A stretch of 64,000 nucleotides of DNA, taken from assembly GCF_013410215.1 (NCBI RefSeq), contig NZ_JACCFQ010000001.1:2604001-2668000 (forward strand). The letters run 5' to 3'. The DNA is from Nesterenkonia sandarakina. Its GTDB lineage: Bacteria > Actinomycetota > Actinomycetes > Actinomycetales > Micrococcaceae. Both the position numbers and the translations under genes were made by a program. A model generated the notes under the pieces. The model made no database searches. It saw nothing but the letters and a program-made list of their open reading frames with translations, and was not told where the DNA came from. Below are positions 42,081 to 50,414 of the stretch, one piece after another (position 1 is the first letter of the stretch; each line of letters opens with the position of its first letter).

Positions 42081-43316
42081 TTGCCCAGGAACTTCTCCAG
42101 CGTCGGTGTCATCGGACTCGGTTACATCGGACTGCCCACCGCCGCGATCCTTGCAGACCACGGCGTCACCACGATCGGCGTGGACGTCTCTGAGCGCAAC
42201 GTTGCGGCGGTGAACAAGGGCGAGGTCCCCTTCGTGGAACCCGGCCTGCGCGAGGTCCTGGAACGTGCGGTGAGCAGCGGCACGCTGACCGCGACGACGC
42301 AGACGCCCACGGCCGAGGCCTACATCGTCGCAGTGCCCACCCCGTTCACCGAGGCACACGCCGCGGACCTCTCCTATATCGAGGCTGCCGCGGATGGGAT
42401 CGCAGGGAAGCTCACCGGCGGAGAACTGATCATCTTGGAATCCACCTCCCCTCCGGGAGCCACAGAGCATCTCGCGCAGCGGATCCTCGCGGCGCGCCCA
42501 GACCTCGGCGCCGAGGACATCCTGGTCGCGCACTGTCCCGAGCGCGTGCTGCCGGGCAGGATCATGGAGGAGATGATCACCAACGATCGGATCATCGGCG
42601 GGCTGACTCCGGCCGCCGCAGAGGCCGCCCGTGACCTGTACTCAGCCTTCGCAAAAGGTGAGTTCCTGCTCACGGATGCGCGCACCGCCGAGATGGCGAA
42701 GCTCACCGAGAACAGCTTCCGCGACGTCAACATCGCCTTCGCCAATGAGCTCTCGGTCATCAGCCACCGACTGGGCATCGATGTCTGGGAGCTCATCGAG
42801 CTGGCCAACCACCATCCCCGGGTCAACATCCTCCAGCCCGGCCCGGGAGTGGGCGGCCACTGCATCGCCGTGGACCCGTGGTTCATCGTCGACGCGGCCC
42901 CCGAGGAGTCCCGGCTGATCCGCACCGCTCGCGAGACCAACGACGCGAAGCCGGAGTGGGTTCTGGGCCGGATCGAGCAGGCCCTGGAGTCTGCCGGGCC
43001 CGCCCCCACCGTGGCGCTGCTGGGGCTCGCCTTCAAAGCCGACATCGATGACCTGCGCGAGTCTCCCGCGCTGCAGATCGCTCAGACGCTGGCCGAGCGC
43101 GCCCCACAGGCGCAGCTGCTGGCCGTGGAGCCCCATATCCAGACCCTGCCCGCGGCGCTCAGCGGGTTCAGCAACGTGGCGCTGACTGACCTCGATGAGG
43201 CTCTGCAGCGCGCCGACGTGGTGGTGCTGCTGGTGGATCACCAGGTGTTCAAGGACCTGCCGGCGGCGCGACTCGGTGAGGCCGTGCTGATCGACACGCG
43301 CGGGATCTGGCGCTGA
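42081..43316 (+). CDS. wecC: UDP-N-acetyl-D-mannosamine dehydrogenase
   Basis: Oxidises UDP-ManNAc to UDP-ManNAcA in two NAD-dependent steps. The 411-residue protein begins at a TTG. It shows the Rossmann motif VGVIGLGYIGLPTAAILADHG, the middle segment ENSFRDVNIAFANELS, the catalytic cysteine in GVGGHCIAVDPWF (about residue 260) and FKADIDDLRESPAL. The WecC assignment over UDP-Glc dehydrogenase rests on ENSFRDVNIA and is supported by wecB in the same window. ManNAcA is a known component of micrococcal teichuronic acid. Confidence 0.88.
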   Translation: MPRNFSSVGVIGLGYIGLPTAAILADHGVTTIGVDVSERNVAAVNKGEVPFVEPGLREVLERAVSSGTLTATTQTPTAEAYIVAVPTPFTEAHAADLSYIEAAADGIAGKLTGGELIILESTSPPGATEHLAQRILAARPDLGAEDILVAHCPERVLPGRIMEEMITNDRIIGGLTPAAAEAARDLYSAFAKGEFLLTDARTAEMAKLTENSFRDVNIAFANELSVISHRLGIDVWELIELANHHPRVNILQPGPGVGGHCIAVDPWFIVDAAPEESRLIRTARETNDAKPEWVLGRIEQALESAGPAPTVALLGLAFKADIDDLRESPALQIAQTLAERAPQAQLLAVEPHIQTLPAALSGFSNVALTDLDEALQRADVVVLLVDHQVFKDLPAARLGEAVLIDTRGIWR

Positions 43317-43368
43317 CCCGCTGCAGGGATGAGCTCTGCAGGCTGATGCGCCCGCCCGCGCCGGTCTC

Positions 43369-45540
43369 CTAGGAGTTCGCCGCCAGGGCCGGTTCCATCC
43401 GCGAGGTCAGCTCCGGGATGGTGGAGCGCACGAAGGTCCGCGCGAGGTGGCTGTTGTCCGAGTAGGTGATGGCCCCACCGAGCACCGCATAGCAGGTGTC
43501 CTCTCGGCACACCAGGTCCTCCGTGGGCACGAAGTGGTAGTTCTCCTCCTCGGCGAAGACCTCCGCAGACCGGGTCAGCCAGCGATCCCCCACCTGGGTG
43601 TCTTCGAGCCGCTCATTGCACGCAGAGAGATCCCCTTCGTTCAGGGCCACGCACTCCGGGAGGGTCTCCTCGGACTGCTCGTCGTTGCTCATGCGCGGGG
43701 CCTCCCCAAAGACCACCACTTCCTTCTCCGCCTCAAGCAGCCGCACGATCGGCTCATACATCGCCAGCGCCGAGTCGTCGAGGTCGTAACGTTCCGCGTC
43801 GAGGCCGAGATCACTGCTGGGTCCGCCGAACTCGCCGTGCATCTGACTCGCCGCGATCACCACGGTGTCCACGTCCTCATCCTCAGTGAGCTCATCGATG
43901 GCCTCCACGTTGCTCCGGAGGCACTCACTGGAGTCGCCCCCAACCTCCCCGCCGCGGGGTGTGCAGGCGGAGCGGGTCAGCACGAGAAGCTGCTTGTTCT
44001 GCTCCTGAGCGATCTCATCGAGGGCCGGCAGCCACATCGTGGCGTGAGAGTCACCGAAGACCGCGACCGTGCCCTGGGCCTCGGACTCCTCAGCCCCCAG
44101 CCAACACTCCTGGACTCCCGGTGTGTCCTCATCGGCCTGGCAGCCCGGGAAGGCTTCTTCCTGGTACTGCTGCGTGACCACTGCCGGGGAGGGCCAGAGC
44201 CCCAGATCCCCCTCGAACGGGGAACCGCACTCCTCAGGGTTCGCCAGGGCCCTGTAGCCGTAACAGGGGTGATCCTCGCTCAGCGCCGAGTCCGCGGAGT
44301 TGGTCTGTATCGCGGAGACCGCCACGCTTCCGGAGACGATGACCAACACCATGCCAGCACCGGCGGCCGCCATGGTCCGCCAGGTGGGGAGCAGGATCTT
44401 GGCCCGGCGGATCGGGGTCTCGAAGAAGCGGGTGCTCAGCGCGGAGAGCCCGATGATGCCCAGGATCAGCAGGACCTTCACGTACCAGAACCTGGCCGAC
44501 TCGCTGATGTAGGGAGAGAAGACCACCACCGGCCAGTGCCAGAGGTAGATCGCATAGGACCAGTCGCCGATGGCAGTGGCGGGCCGCAGCGAGAGCCACC
44601 AATAGATGCCGGTCCCGGGTTCACGCCCGCCGCAGGCAAGCACCAGCACCGTCCCAAGAGTCGGCAGCAGTGCAGTCCAGCCGGGGAACGGGGTGGCGTC
44701 GGTGTAGAAGACTGCAGCCCCGAGGATCATGAGGAACCCGATCCAGCCCAGGACGTTTCCGCCTCTGCCGGTGAACTGGCGGGACCCGAGCACCAGCGCC
44801 GCGACCGCGCCGAGGGTGAACTCCCAGATCCTGGTGGGTGTGACGAAGTAGGCCTGCGCCGGTGCGGCCGCCGTGTAGTAGATGGAGAAGGCCAGCGAGC
44901 CGGCGCCCAGCAGGCCCACCACCCAGAGGAATGCGGCGCGGATCTGCCGGTGTCCCAGCCCCGGGGCCCCGGAGCGTCGCTGCCGGAGGCCCAGGAACAG
45001 CAGCGTCAGCGCGAGCAGGACTGGCCAGAGGATGTAGAACTGCTCCTCCACCGAGAGTGTCCAGAAGTGCTGGACCGCCGTGGCCCGCTCATCGGCCTTG
45101 GAGTACTCCACCGCGTCGGCGGCGAGGATCCAGTTCTGCACGTACAGGGTCGAGGCGATGATCTGACGCAGGGTCGCCTGCCAGGCGGTGCTGGGCAGGA
45201 TGAACACCGCCGAGATCGCAGTCAGCAGCAGCACCAGCAGACTCAGGGGCAGCAGGCGCCGGATCCGGCGTCCCCAGAACTGACCCAGACGCACTCCCCC
45301 GGTCTTCACGGCCTCCTTGAACAGGTGCGCCGTGATCAGGTACCCAGAGATCACGAAGAAGACATCGACACCCACGTAGCCGCCGGTGAGCCGTTCGGGC
45401 CAGAAGTGGTAGAGCAGCACCACGAGCACCGCGAGGGCCCGCAGCCCCTGGATCTCGGGCTGAAAGCGCGTCGGGGCCCCGGCTGCAGCTGGCAGCGGGC
45501 GGCCTGAGGCCGTCGCCTCTGCCGAGTAGGTTGAAGTCAT
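43369..45540 (-). CDS. Acyltransferase-3/SGNH O-acetyltransferase, paralog
   Basis: A 723-residue relative of the gene at 39662 with the same order: AT3 domain (FQPEIQGLRALAVLVVLLYHFWPERL), then SGNH with FGDSHATMW near 496 and YSDNSHLARTF near 693. The ATG at 45540 follows CAGGTGAG. The pair flank wecC on the opposite strand. Differences concentrate in the periplasmic SGNH domain, so they may modify different sites on the same polymer. Confidence 0.9.
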   Translation of the reverse strand: MTSTYSAEATASGRPLPAAAGAPTRFQPEIQGLRALAVLVVLLYHFWPERLTGGYVGVDVFFVISGYLITAHLFKEAVKTGGVRLGQFWGRRIRRLLPLSLLVLLLTAISAVFILPSTAWQATLRQIIASTLYVQNWILAADAVEYSKADERATAVQHFWTLSVEEQFYILWPVLLALTLLFLGLRQRRSGAPGLGHRQIRAAFLWVVGLLGAGSLAFSIYYTAAAPAQAYFVTPTRIWEFTLGAVAALVLGSRQFTGRGGNVLGWIGFLMILGAAVFYTDATPFPGWTALLPTLGTVLVLACGGREPGTGIYWWLSLRPATAIGDWSYAIYLWHWPVVVFSPYISESARFWYVKVLLILGIIGLSALSTRFFETPIRRAKILLPTWRTMAAAGAGMVLVIVSGSVAVSAIQTNSADSALSEDHPCYGYRALANPEECGSPFEGDLGLWPSPAVVTQQYQEEAFPGCQADEDTPGVQECWLGAEESEAQGTVAVFGDSHATMWLPALDEIAQEQNKQLLVLTRSACTPRGGEVGGDSSECLRSNVEAIDELTEDEDVDTVVIAASQMHGEFGGPSSDLGLDAERYDLDDSALAMYEPIVRLLEAEKEVVVFGEAPRMSNDEQSEETLPECVALNEGDLSACNERLEDTQVGDRWLTRSAEVFAEEENYHFVPTEDLVCREDTCYAVLGGAITYSDNSHLARTFVRSTIPELTSRMEPALAANS

Positions 45541-45737
45541 GCTCACCTGAGTCTCTCGCCTGGTCTTCTCGACGACGCAGCGCCGGATCCACATCTGTCA
45601 CCGGGTCACCTGGGAGCACTGCTGCCCACCGTCGACCTCGAAGCCGCACAATACTCCAGCGCCCTGAAGGTTCCTGGGAGGCCGACGTCGTCGTGGCTCT
45701 GACCAACGGTCCGCTGGGTCTGTGACAGACTGAGCCC

Positions 45738-46937
45738 GTGGATTTCGACGTACTCATTCTCTTCATCGCACTCTCCGTGATCTTGCTCGGGACCCTGGGA
45801 TTCTTCCTGGTCCAGGGCGGGAAGCTGCTGCCCAAGGACAAGCGGGAGCAGTACCTGACGCAGCGGGACCCCGATGATCTCCCCTCCGGCGGCGTGGATA
45901 CTCTCGAAGCTCCGGCAGAAGACCGCCCGGGCACCGAGGAGCCCACCCTTGGTGACGGCGTGGACCTCCTCGAGGAGCCCACGGTCGAAGAGCCCAGCGT
46001 GGAGACCCCGGAGCCGGTGGCGGGACGCCTCGCCCGGCTGCGTGCCCGGCTGGTGAAGTCCAACAACATCTTCGGCAGATCACTGCTGGCCCTGCTCTCC
46101 CGGGACGAGATCGACGAGGACGTCTGGGACGAGATCGAAGAGGTCCTGCTGATGGCTGACCTCGGCACAGAGCCGACCATGGAGCTGGTGGACCGGCTCC
46201 GGGAACGGGTCAAGGTCGAGGGCACCAAGGACCCCGCCGTGGTGAAGTCGATGCTCACCGAGGAACTGACTGCCCTGGTGGATCCCACCCTGGATCGCCG
46301 ACTCACGGTCAGCGCCGACGGACGCCCGGCCGTGCTCATGGTGGTCGGGGTCAACGGGGTCGGCAAGACCACCACCGTCGGCAAGCTGGCCCGGATGCTG
46401 GTCGCCGAGGACAAGGACGTCCTGCTCGGCGCTGCCGACACCTTCCGCGCCGCCGCGGCCGAGCAGCTGAGCACCTGGGGGCACCGCGTGGGAGTGCCCA
46501 CGGTGAAGTCCGACGTCGAGGGCGCAGACCCCGCCTCGGTGGCCTACGAGGCCGTGGATCGGGGTGTCGAGCTCGAGGTCGACGTCGTCATGATCGACAC
46601 TGCCGGTCGACTCCAGAACAAGTCCAACCTGATGGACGAGCTGGGCAAGGTCAAACGTGTGGTGGAGAAGAAGTCCGCGGTCGATGAGGTGCTGCTCGTG
46701 CTCGACGCCACCACCGGCCAGAACGGTCTGAACCAGGCGAAGGTGTTCTCCGAGGTCGTCAACGTCACCGGCATCGTGCTGACCAAGCTGGACGGCACCG
46801 CCCGCGGCGGCATCGTGGTCGCGATCCAGCGTCAGCTGGGCGTCCCGGTGAAGCTCATCGGCCTCGGTGAGGGACCAGATGATCTGGCGCCCTTCGACGC
46901 GGACGAGTTCGTCGCCGCGCTCCTCGAGGACCGCTGA
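45738..46937 (+). CDS. ftsY: Signal recognition particle receptor FtsY
   Basis: A 399-residue SRP receptor. An N-terminal membrane helix (ILFIALSVILLGTLGFFLVQGG, given here in part) and an acidic linker precede the NG domain. GTPase motifs are GVNGVGKTT (about 204), DTAGR and TKLDGTARGG. The start is GTG 45738. In many actinobacteria ftsY follows smc directly; here smc is 3.5 kb further on, in the opposite direction. Confidence 0.96.
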   Translation: MDFDVLILFIALSVILLGTLGFFLVQGGKLLPKDKREQYLTQRDPDDLPSGGVDTLEAPAEDRPGTEEPTLGDGVDLLEEPTVEEPSVETPEPVAGRLARLRARLVKSNNIFGRSLLALLSRDEIDEDVWDEIEEVLLMADLGTEPTMELVDRLRERVKVEGTKDPAVVKSMLTEELTALVDPTLDRRLTVSADGRPAVLMVVGVNGVGKTTTVGKLARMLVAEDKDVLLGAADTFRAAAAEQLSTWGHRVGVPTVKSDVEGADPASVAYEAVDRGVELEVDVVMIDTAGRLQNKSNLMDELGKVKRVVEKKSAVDEVLLVLDATTGQNGLNQAKVFSEVVNVTGIVLTKLDGTARGGIVVAIQRQLGVPVKLIGLGEGPDDLAPFDADEFVAALLEDR

Positions 46938-47048
46938 ACCCGGCTCGCGCGGCCTGAGGTCCAGCACCGCGCGAGACCACCTGAGGCCCTCTGACTCGGT
47001 CAGCCTCGGAGCTGCACGACGGAGCAGTCACCAGCGCCGGAGGAAGGT

Positions 47049-47086
47049 TTAACGTCCCCGAAACATCATGGCGCGCCCGGTGAAAC
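47049..47086 (+). promoter_or_regulatory. GlnR-box-like site upstream of amtB
   Basis: The order is TTAAC-N6-GAAAC-N6-GCGCG-N6-GAAAC. This follows the GlnR consensus (gTnAC-N6-GAAAC repeated at the same pitch), with both GAAAC b-sites perfect and the second a-site degenerate. It lies 75-112 bases before the ATG, suitable for activation under nitrogen limitation. Confidence 0.6.
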
Positions 47087-47115
47087 ACGAGACGGTCACC
47101 ATAGAGATCAGCTCG

Positions 47116-47136
47116 CATCGGTGAGATTCACCGATG
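47116..47136 (+). promoter_or_regulatory. Perfect palindrome in the amtB leader
   Basis: CATCGGTGA and TCACCGATG are separated by GAT, 24 bases before the ATG and just before the GGAGGGA ribosome site. It could be a repressor operator or a leader RNA hairpin. Confidence 0.6.
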
Positions 47137-47160
47137 ACCTGATGTTTCCTGGAGGGACAC

Positions 47161-48441
47161 ATGGAACTTGGATCATTAGACGTCTGGGTGCTTGTGGCAA
47201 GCGGACTCGTGCTGCTCATGACACCCGGACTGGCCTTCTTCTACGGCGGTCTGTCTCAGGCCAAGTCCGCCATCAACATGATGATGATGAGCTTCGCCGC
47301 CATGGGCCTGGTCGCCGTGGTCTGGGCCCTCTGGGGCTCCTCCATCGCGGGCGGAGATTCAGTCGGCGGACTGTTCGGCAATCCCGGCACTGACCTCGGC
47401 CTCTACAGCACCCTGAGCGAAGCACCCGAGGAGCTCATCGGCATCGGCTTCGGCGCCACCTTCGCCATCATCACCACCGCACTGATCTCCGGCGCGATCG
47501 CAGACCGCGCCAAGTTCTCCGCCTGGATGGTCTTCGTGCCCATCTGGGTCACCCTGGTGTACTGCCCGCTGGCCTTCATGGTCTGGGGCGATGGTGGACT
47601 CCTCGTCGAGGGCGGCGCCGTCGGCGACGCTGTCGGTGAGGCAGTCGACTACGCCGGCGGCCTCGTGGTGCACATGTGCGCCGGCCTCGCTGCCCTGGTC
47701 CTTGCACTGATCCTGGGCAAGCGTCGAAACTTCACCGAACGTGCTTCACACCGCCCCCACAACACTCCGTTCGTGCTGCTGGGCGCCTCACTCCTCTGGT
47801 TCGGCTGGTTCGGCTTCAACGGCGGCGCCGCCGCCGAGGCCGGCGAAGCAGGACTCATCTGGGTCAACACCCTCCTTGCCCCCGCCGCCGCTCTGGTCGT
47901 CTGGCTCATCACCCAGCGCATCCGAGGTGAGAAGCCCACCGCCCTGGGCGCCGCCTCAGGCATCGTCGCCGGCCTGGTGGCCATCACCCCGGCCTGTGCT
48001 CACGTGGATCCGGTCGGTGCGATCGTCATCGGCGCCATCTCCGGCTTCGTCTGCTACCTGGCAGTCGGCCTGAAGTACAAGCTCGGCTTCGATGACACGC
48101 TCGACGTGGTCGGACTGCACTTCGTCGCCGGCCTGTGGGGCACCGTGGCCATCGGTCTGCTGGGGCGCGCCGAGCTGATCGACGGCGAACGTGCCGGTCT
48201 GCTCTACGGCGGCGGTCTGGGTCTGATGGGCTCACAGATCGTGGCGGTCCTGGTGACTCTGGTCTTCACCGTAGTGATGACCGCGATCATCGCCTACGCC
48301 ATCCACGCCACCATCGGCTTCCGCGTCACCTCCGACGTGGAGACCGTCGGCATCGACCGTTCCGAGCACGACGAGGATGCCTACATCTTCGAGACGGTCA
48401 ACGGTGCCAGCAAGACCACGGCTGGGGCACCGCGAGAATGA
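47161..48441 (+). CDS. amtB: Ammonium transporter AmtB
   Basis: A 426-residue channel for ammonium with about eleven membrane helices. The N-terminus has the family segment LMTPGLAFFYGGLSQAKS. The two pore histidines are in VVHMCAGLAAL and LHFVAGLWGT. The cytosolic tail (VGIDRSEHDEDAY) is the part that GlnK/PII usually contacts. The ATG follows GGAGGGA. No glnK or glnD follows, unlike many actinobacteria; a terminator ends the unit. Confidence 0.96.
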   Translation: MELGSLDVWVLVASGLVLLMTPGLAFFYGGLSQAKSAINMMMMSFAAMGLVAVVWALWGSSIAGGDSVGGLFGNPGTDLGLYSTLSEAPEELIGIGFGATFAIITTALISGAIADRAKFSAWMVFVPIWVTLVYCPLAFMVWGDGGLLVEGGAVGDAVGEAVDYAGGLVVHMCAGLAALVLALILGKRRNFTERASHRPHNTPFVLLGASLLWFGWFGFNGGAAAEAGEAGLIWVNTLLAPAAALVVWLITQRIRGEKPTALGAASGIVAGLVAITPACAHVDPVGAIVIGAISGFVCYLAVGLKYKLGFDDTLDVVGLHFVAGLWGTVAIGLLGRAELIDGERAGLLYGGGLGLMGSQIVAVLVTLVFTVVMTAIIAYAIHATIGFRVTSDVETVGIDRSEHDEDAYIFETVNGASKTTAGAPRE

Positions 48442-48476
48442 CGACCGCCTAGGTCACGGTTCTCCGTCTCACCGAA

Positions 48477-48532
48477 GAAGCCGGGGTCGGGTCCATCGAG
48501 CGAGATGCTCGGTGGACCCGACCCCGGCTTCC
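48477..48532. terminator. Bidirectional terminator between amtB and the MFS gene
   Basis: A long stem pairs GAAGCCGGGGTCGGGTCCA (from 48477) with the complementary TGGACCCGACCCCGGCTTC ending at 48532, extended by CGAGC/GCTCG around a short loop. It lies between convergent genes and is symmetric, so it can serve both. Confidence 0.85.
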
Positions 48533-48557
48533 TGCGTCTCTCGTGCGACCGGGCCGG

Positions 48558-49790
48558 TCAGGTCTGCGCGGGCGCGACCGGCTCCTCCTGGGTCTCCAAG
48601 GTCTCCGGGGCCTGTGTCCAGGCCAGCGCCCCGAACATCAGGATCACCCCGGTGACGCCGAAGGCCCAGGCGTAGCCCAGCTGGTCCACCAGGAACCCGG
48701 CCAGCAGCGGCCCCACGATCGACCCGAGATCCTGGGTCATCTGAAAGGTGGAGACCACCGAGCCCCCGTTGCGTCCGGATCCCACGATGTCAGCGATCGC
48801 GGCCTGCTGGGCCGGGTTCATCAGCCCGGTCCCCGCTCCAGCGATCACGCTGAGCAGCAGCAGCACCAGCGGGCTGGGCGCCAGGCCGAGCAGCCCGGTG
48901 GCCACCGCGGAGATCATCAGCCCGAGGATGATCGGGCGGCGTCGTCCGAAGCGGTCCGAGCGCCGGGAGAAGATCAGCACCGCGGCCACGTTGCCCGCCG
49001 CGAAGGTGGCCAGCGCGACTCCCGCCAACTGACTGGAATCCAGGAACCACCCGGACCCGACGAAGGCCGAGGCCGCGAAGAGCGGCACGATGGAGTTGCG
49101 CAGCCCGAAGGTCGCCCACCCGTTGGCGAACCCGGCGGTCAGCGCCGCCCGGTATCCCCGGTGCTGCCAGGCCTCGGCCAGGGTCGCCTTCTCCCGCTCC
49201 TCCTTGCGGCCCCGGTCCTCGAGCCGCGACTGCCGGAGCATCACAAAGACGATGCCCGCCGCGACCACCAGCGCCGCTCCGTAGACCAGGAAGGGCACCC
49301 GCTGACCGAAGACCAGCAGACCCGAGCCCACCAGCGGTCCGGCGACATTGCCGATCAGAAACGCCGAGGCGTACGCCCCGGAGACCCTTCCTCGGATGGT
49401 CGGTGGGGATTTCCTGGCCAGGAAGGTCATCGCCGAGACGGTGAAGAAGGTCGATCCGATGCCGCCGAGCGCCCGGAAGAGCAGCAGCAGCTCGTAGGTG
49501 GGCGCGTAGGCGGTGGCGATCATGGACACCGCGACGATCAGCAGTCCGATCACATAGACCGGGGTCTCCCCCAACCACTGCGTGAGCTTGCCCGAGGCCG
49601 GTGCGAAGAGCAGCCGGAACAGCCCGAAGGCCGAGACCACAGCCGAGACGGCCATGGCGGAGACGCCGAAGTCCGAGGCGTACTGGGGCAGGATCGGGGC
49701 GACGATGCCGAAGCCGATCGCGATCACGAAGGCCGAGAGGATCATCACCTTCAGCTCCGGTGGGATCCCGATCTTCGCGTCGCGTGTCAT
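48558..49790 (-). CDS. MFS transporter, drug/proton antiporter type
   Basis: A 410-residue major facilitator with about twelve helices. N-terminal blocks include IGFGIVAPILPQYASDFGVS and GKLTQWLGETPVYVIGL. The motif FRALGGIGST lies in helix 4 and RGRVSGAYASAFLIGNVAGPLVG corresponds to the antiporter motif C region. The ATG has AGGAG upstream. The substrate cannot be predicted. Confidence 0.88.
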   Translation of the reverse strand: MTRDAKIGIPPELKVMILSAFVIAIGFGIVAPILPQYASDFGVSAMAVSAVVSAFGLFRLLFAPASGKLTQWLGETPVYVIGLLIVAVSMIATAYAPTYELLLLFRALGGIGSTFFTVSAMTFLARKSPPTIRGRVSGAYASAFLIGNVAGPLVGSGLLVFGQRVPFLVYGAALVVAAGIVFVMLRQSRLEDRGRKEEREKATLAEAWQHRGYRAALTAGFANGWATFGLRNSIVPLFAASAFVGSGWFLDSSQLAGVALATFAAGNVAAVLIFSRRSDRFGRRRPIILGLMISAVATGLLGLAPSPLVLLLLSVIAGAGTGLMNPAQQAAIADIVGSGRNGGSVVSTFQMTQDLGSIVGPLLAGFLVDQLGYAWAFGVTGVILMFGALAWTQAPETLETQEEPVAPAQT

Positions 49791-49949
49791 CTGGCCACTC
49801 CTGTCATTGCCCCACGGTCTGTGATGGCACCATCAATCGTCCTCGTTGCTCAACGCAACGAACCCTGGACTCATTCCCCGCCGCGGGGCATCCCCGCTCA
49901 GCGATCTCGCGTGGCACCATAGGAGCACATCTTCACGAGAGGCGAGCCG

Positions 49950-50414
49950 ATGCAGCCCACCGACACGGACCTTGAGACATTCCTCAGCGCCGTCACCCCC
50001 AAGGTCCGGCAGCGCGACGCCCGGACCATGGTGGGGCTGATGCGCCGGGTCACGGCTCAGGAGCCTCGTCTCTGGGGCAGCATCCTGGGATTCGGCGAGT
50101 ACCACTACCGCTACGCCACGGGGCGCGAGGGTGACGGCCCGGCGGCCTCGTTCGCCCCGCGCCGCTCCGCCACCACGGTCTACCTCCCGGATGGGGTCGG
50201 GGCGCACGCCGAGGCGCTGGCGAGGCTGGGCGAGCACAGCACTGGGGTGGCCTGCCTGTACATCACACGGCTGGAGCAGGTGGACCTGGGGGTCCTCGAG
50301 GAGATCATCTCAGCCAGCTATCAGCGCGTGAGCGCTGCGACCTTCGGATCTCGCGCACGCGATGGCGGCATGCTCGGCGAGGACGCGGACCGCGCAGCTA
50401 CTGCGGGGTCGTGA
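49950..50414 (+). CDS. DUF1801 family protein
   Basis: A 154-residue small cytosolic protein of unknown function. The DUF1801 pattern includes LMRRVTAQEPRLWGSILGFGEYHYRYATGREGD and the later ACLYITRLEQVDLGVLEEII. The start is ATG 49950, after GAGAGGCGA. Its 3' end overlaps smc by 17 bases on the opposite strand. Confidence 0.78.
   Translation: MQPTDTDLETFLSAVTPKVRQRDARTMVGLMRRVTAQEPRLWGSILGFGEYHYRYATGREGDGPAASFAPRRSATTVYLPDGVGAHAEALARLGEHSTGVACLYITRLEQVDLGVLEEIISASYQRVSAATFGSRARDGGMLGEDADRAATAGS

Noticed and set aside
43321-43341. CTGCAG-N9-CTGCAG between wecC and the acyltransferase as a terminator
   Set aside because: Six-base arms with a large loop are too weak in GC-rich DNA to support a call.
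39935-45507. Plus-strand open frames of 616 (39935-41785) and 686 (43447-45507) codons opposite the acyltransferases
   Set aside because: Shadows of the two paralogous acyltransferase genes; Gly/Arg/Gln/His-rich with no motifs.
45541-45737. Small plus-strand frame (45531-45725) upstream of ftsY
   Set aside because: Arg/Ser-rich with no ribosome site or family pattern; it overlaps the acyltransferase leader and is probably chance.
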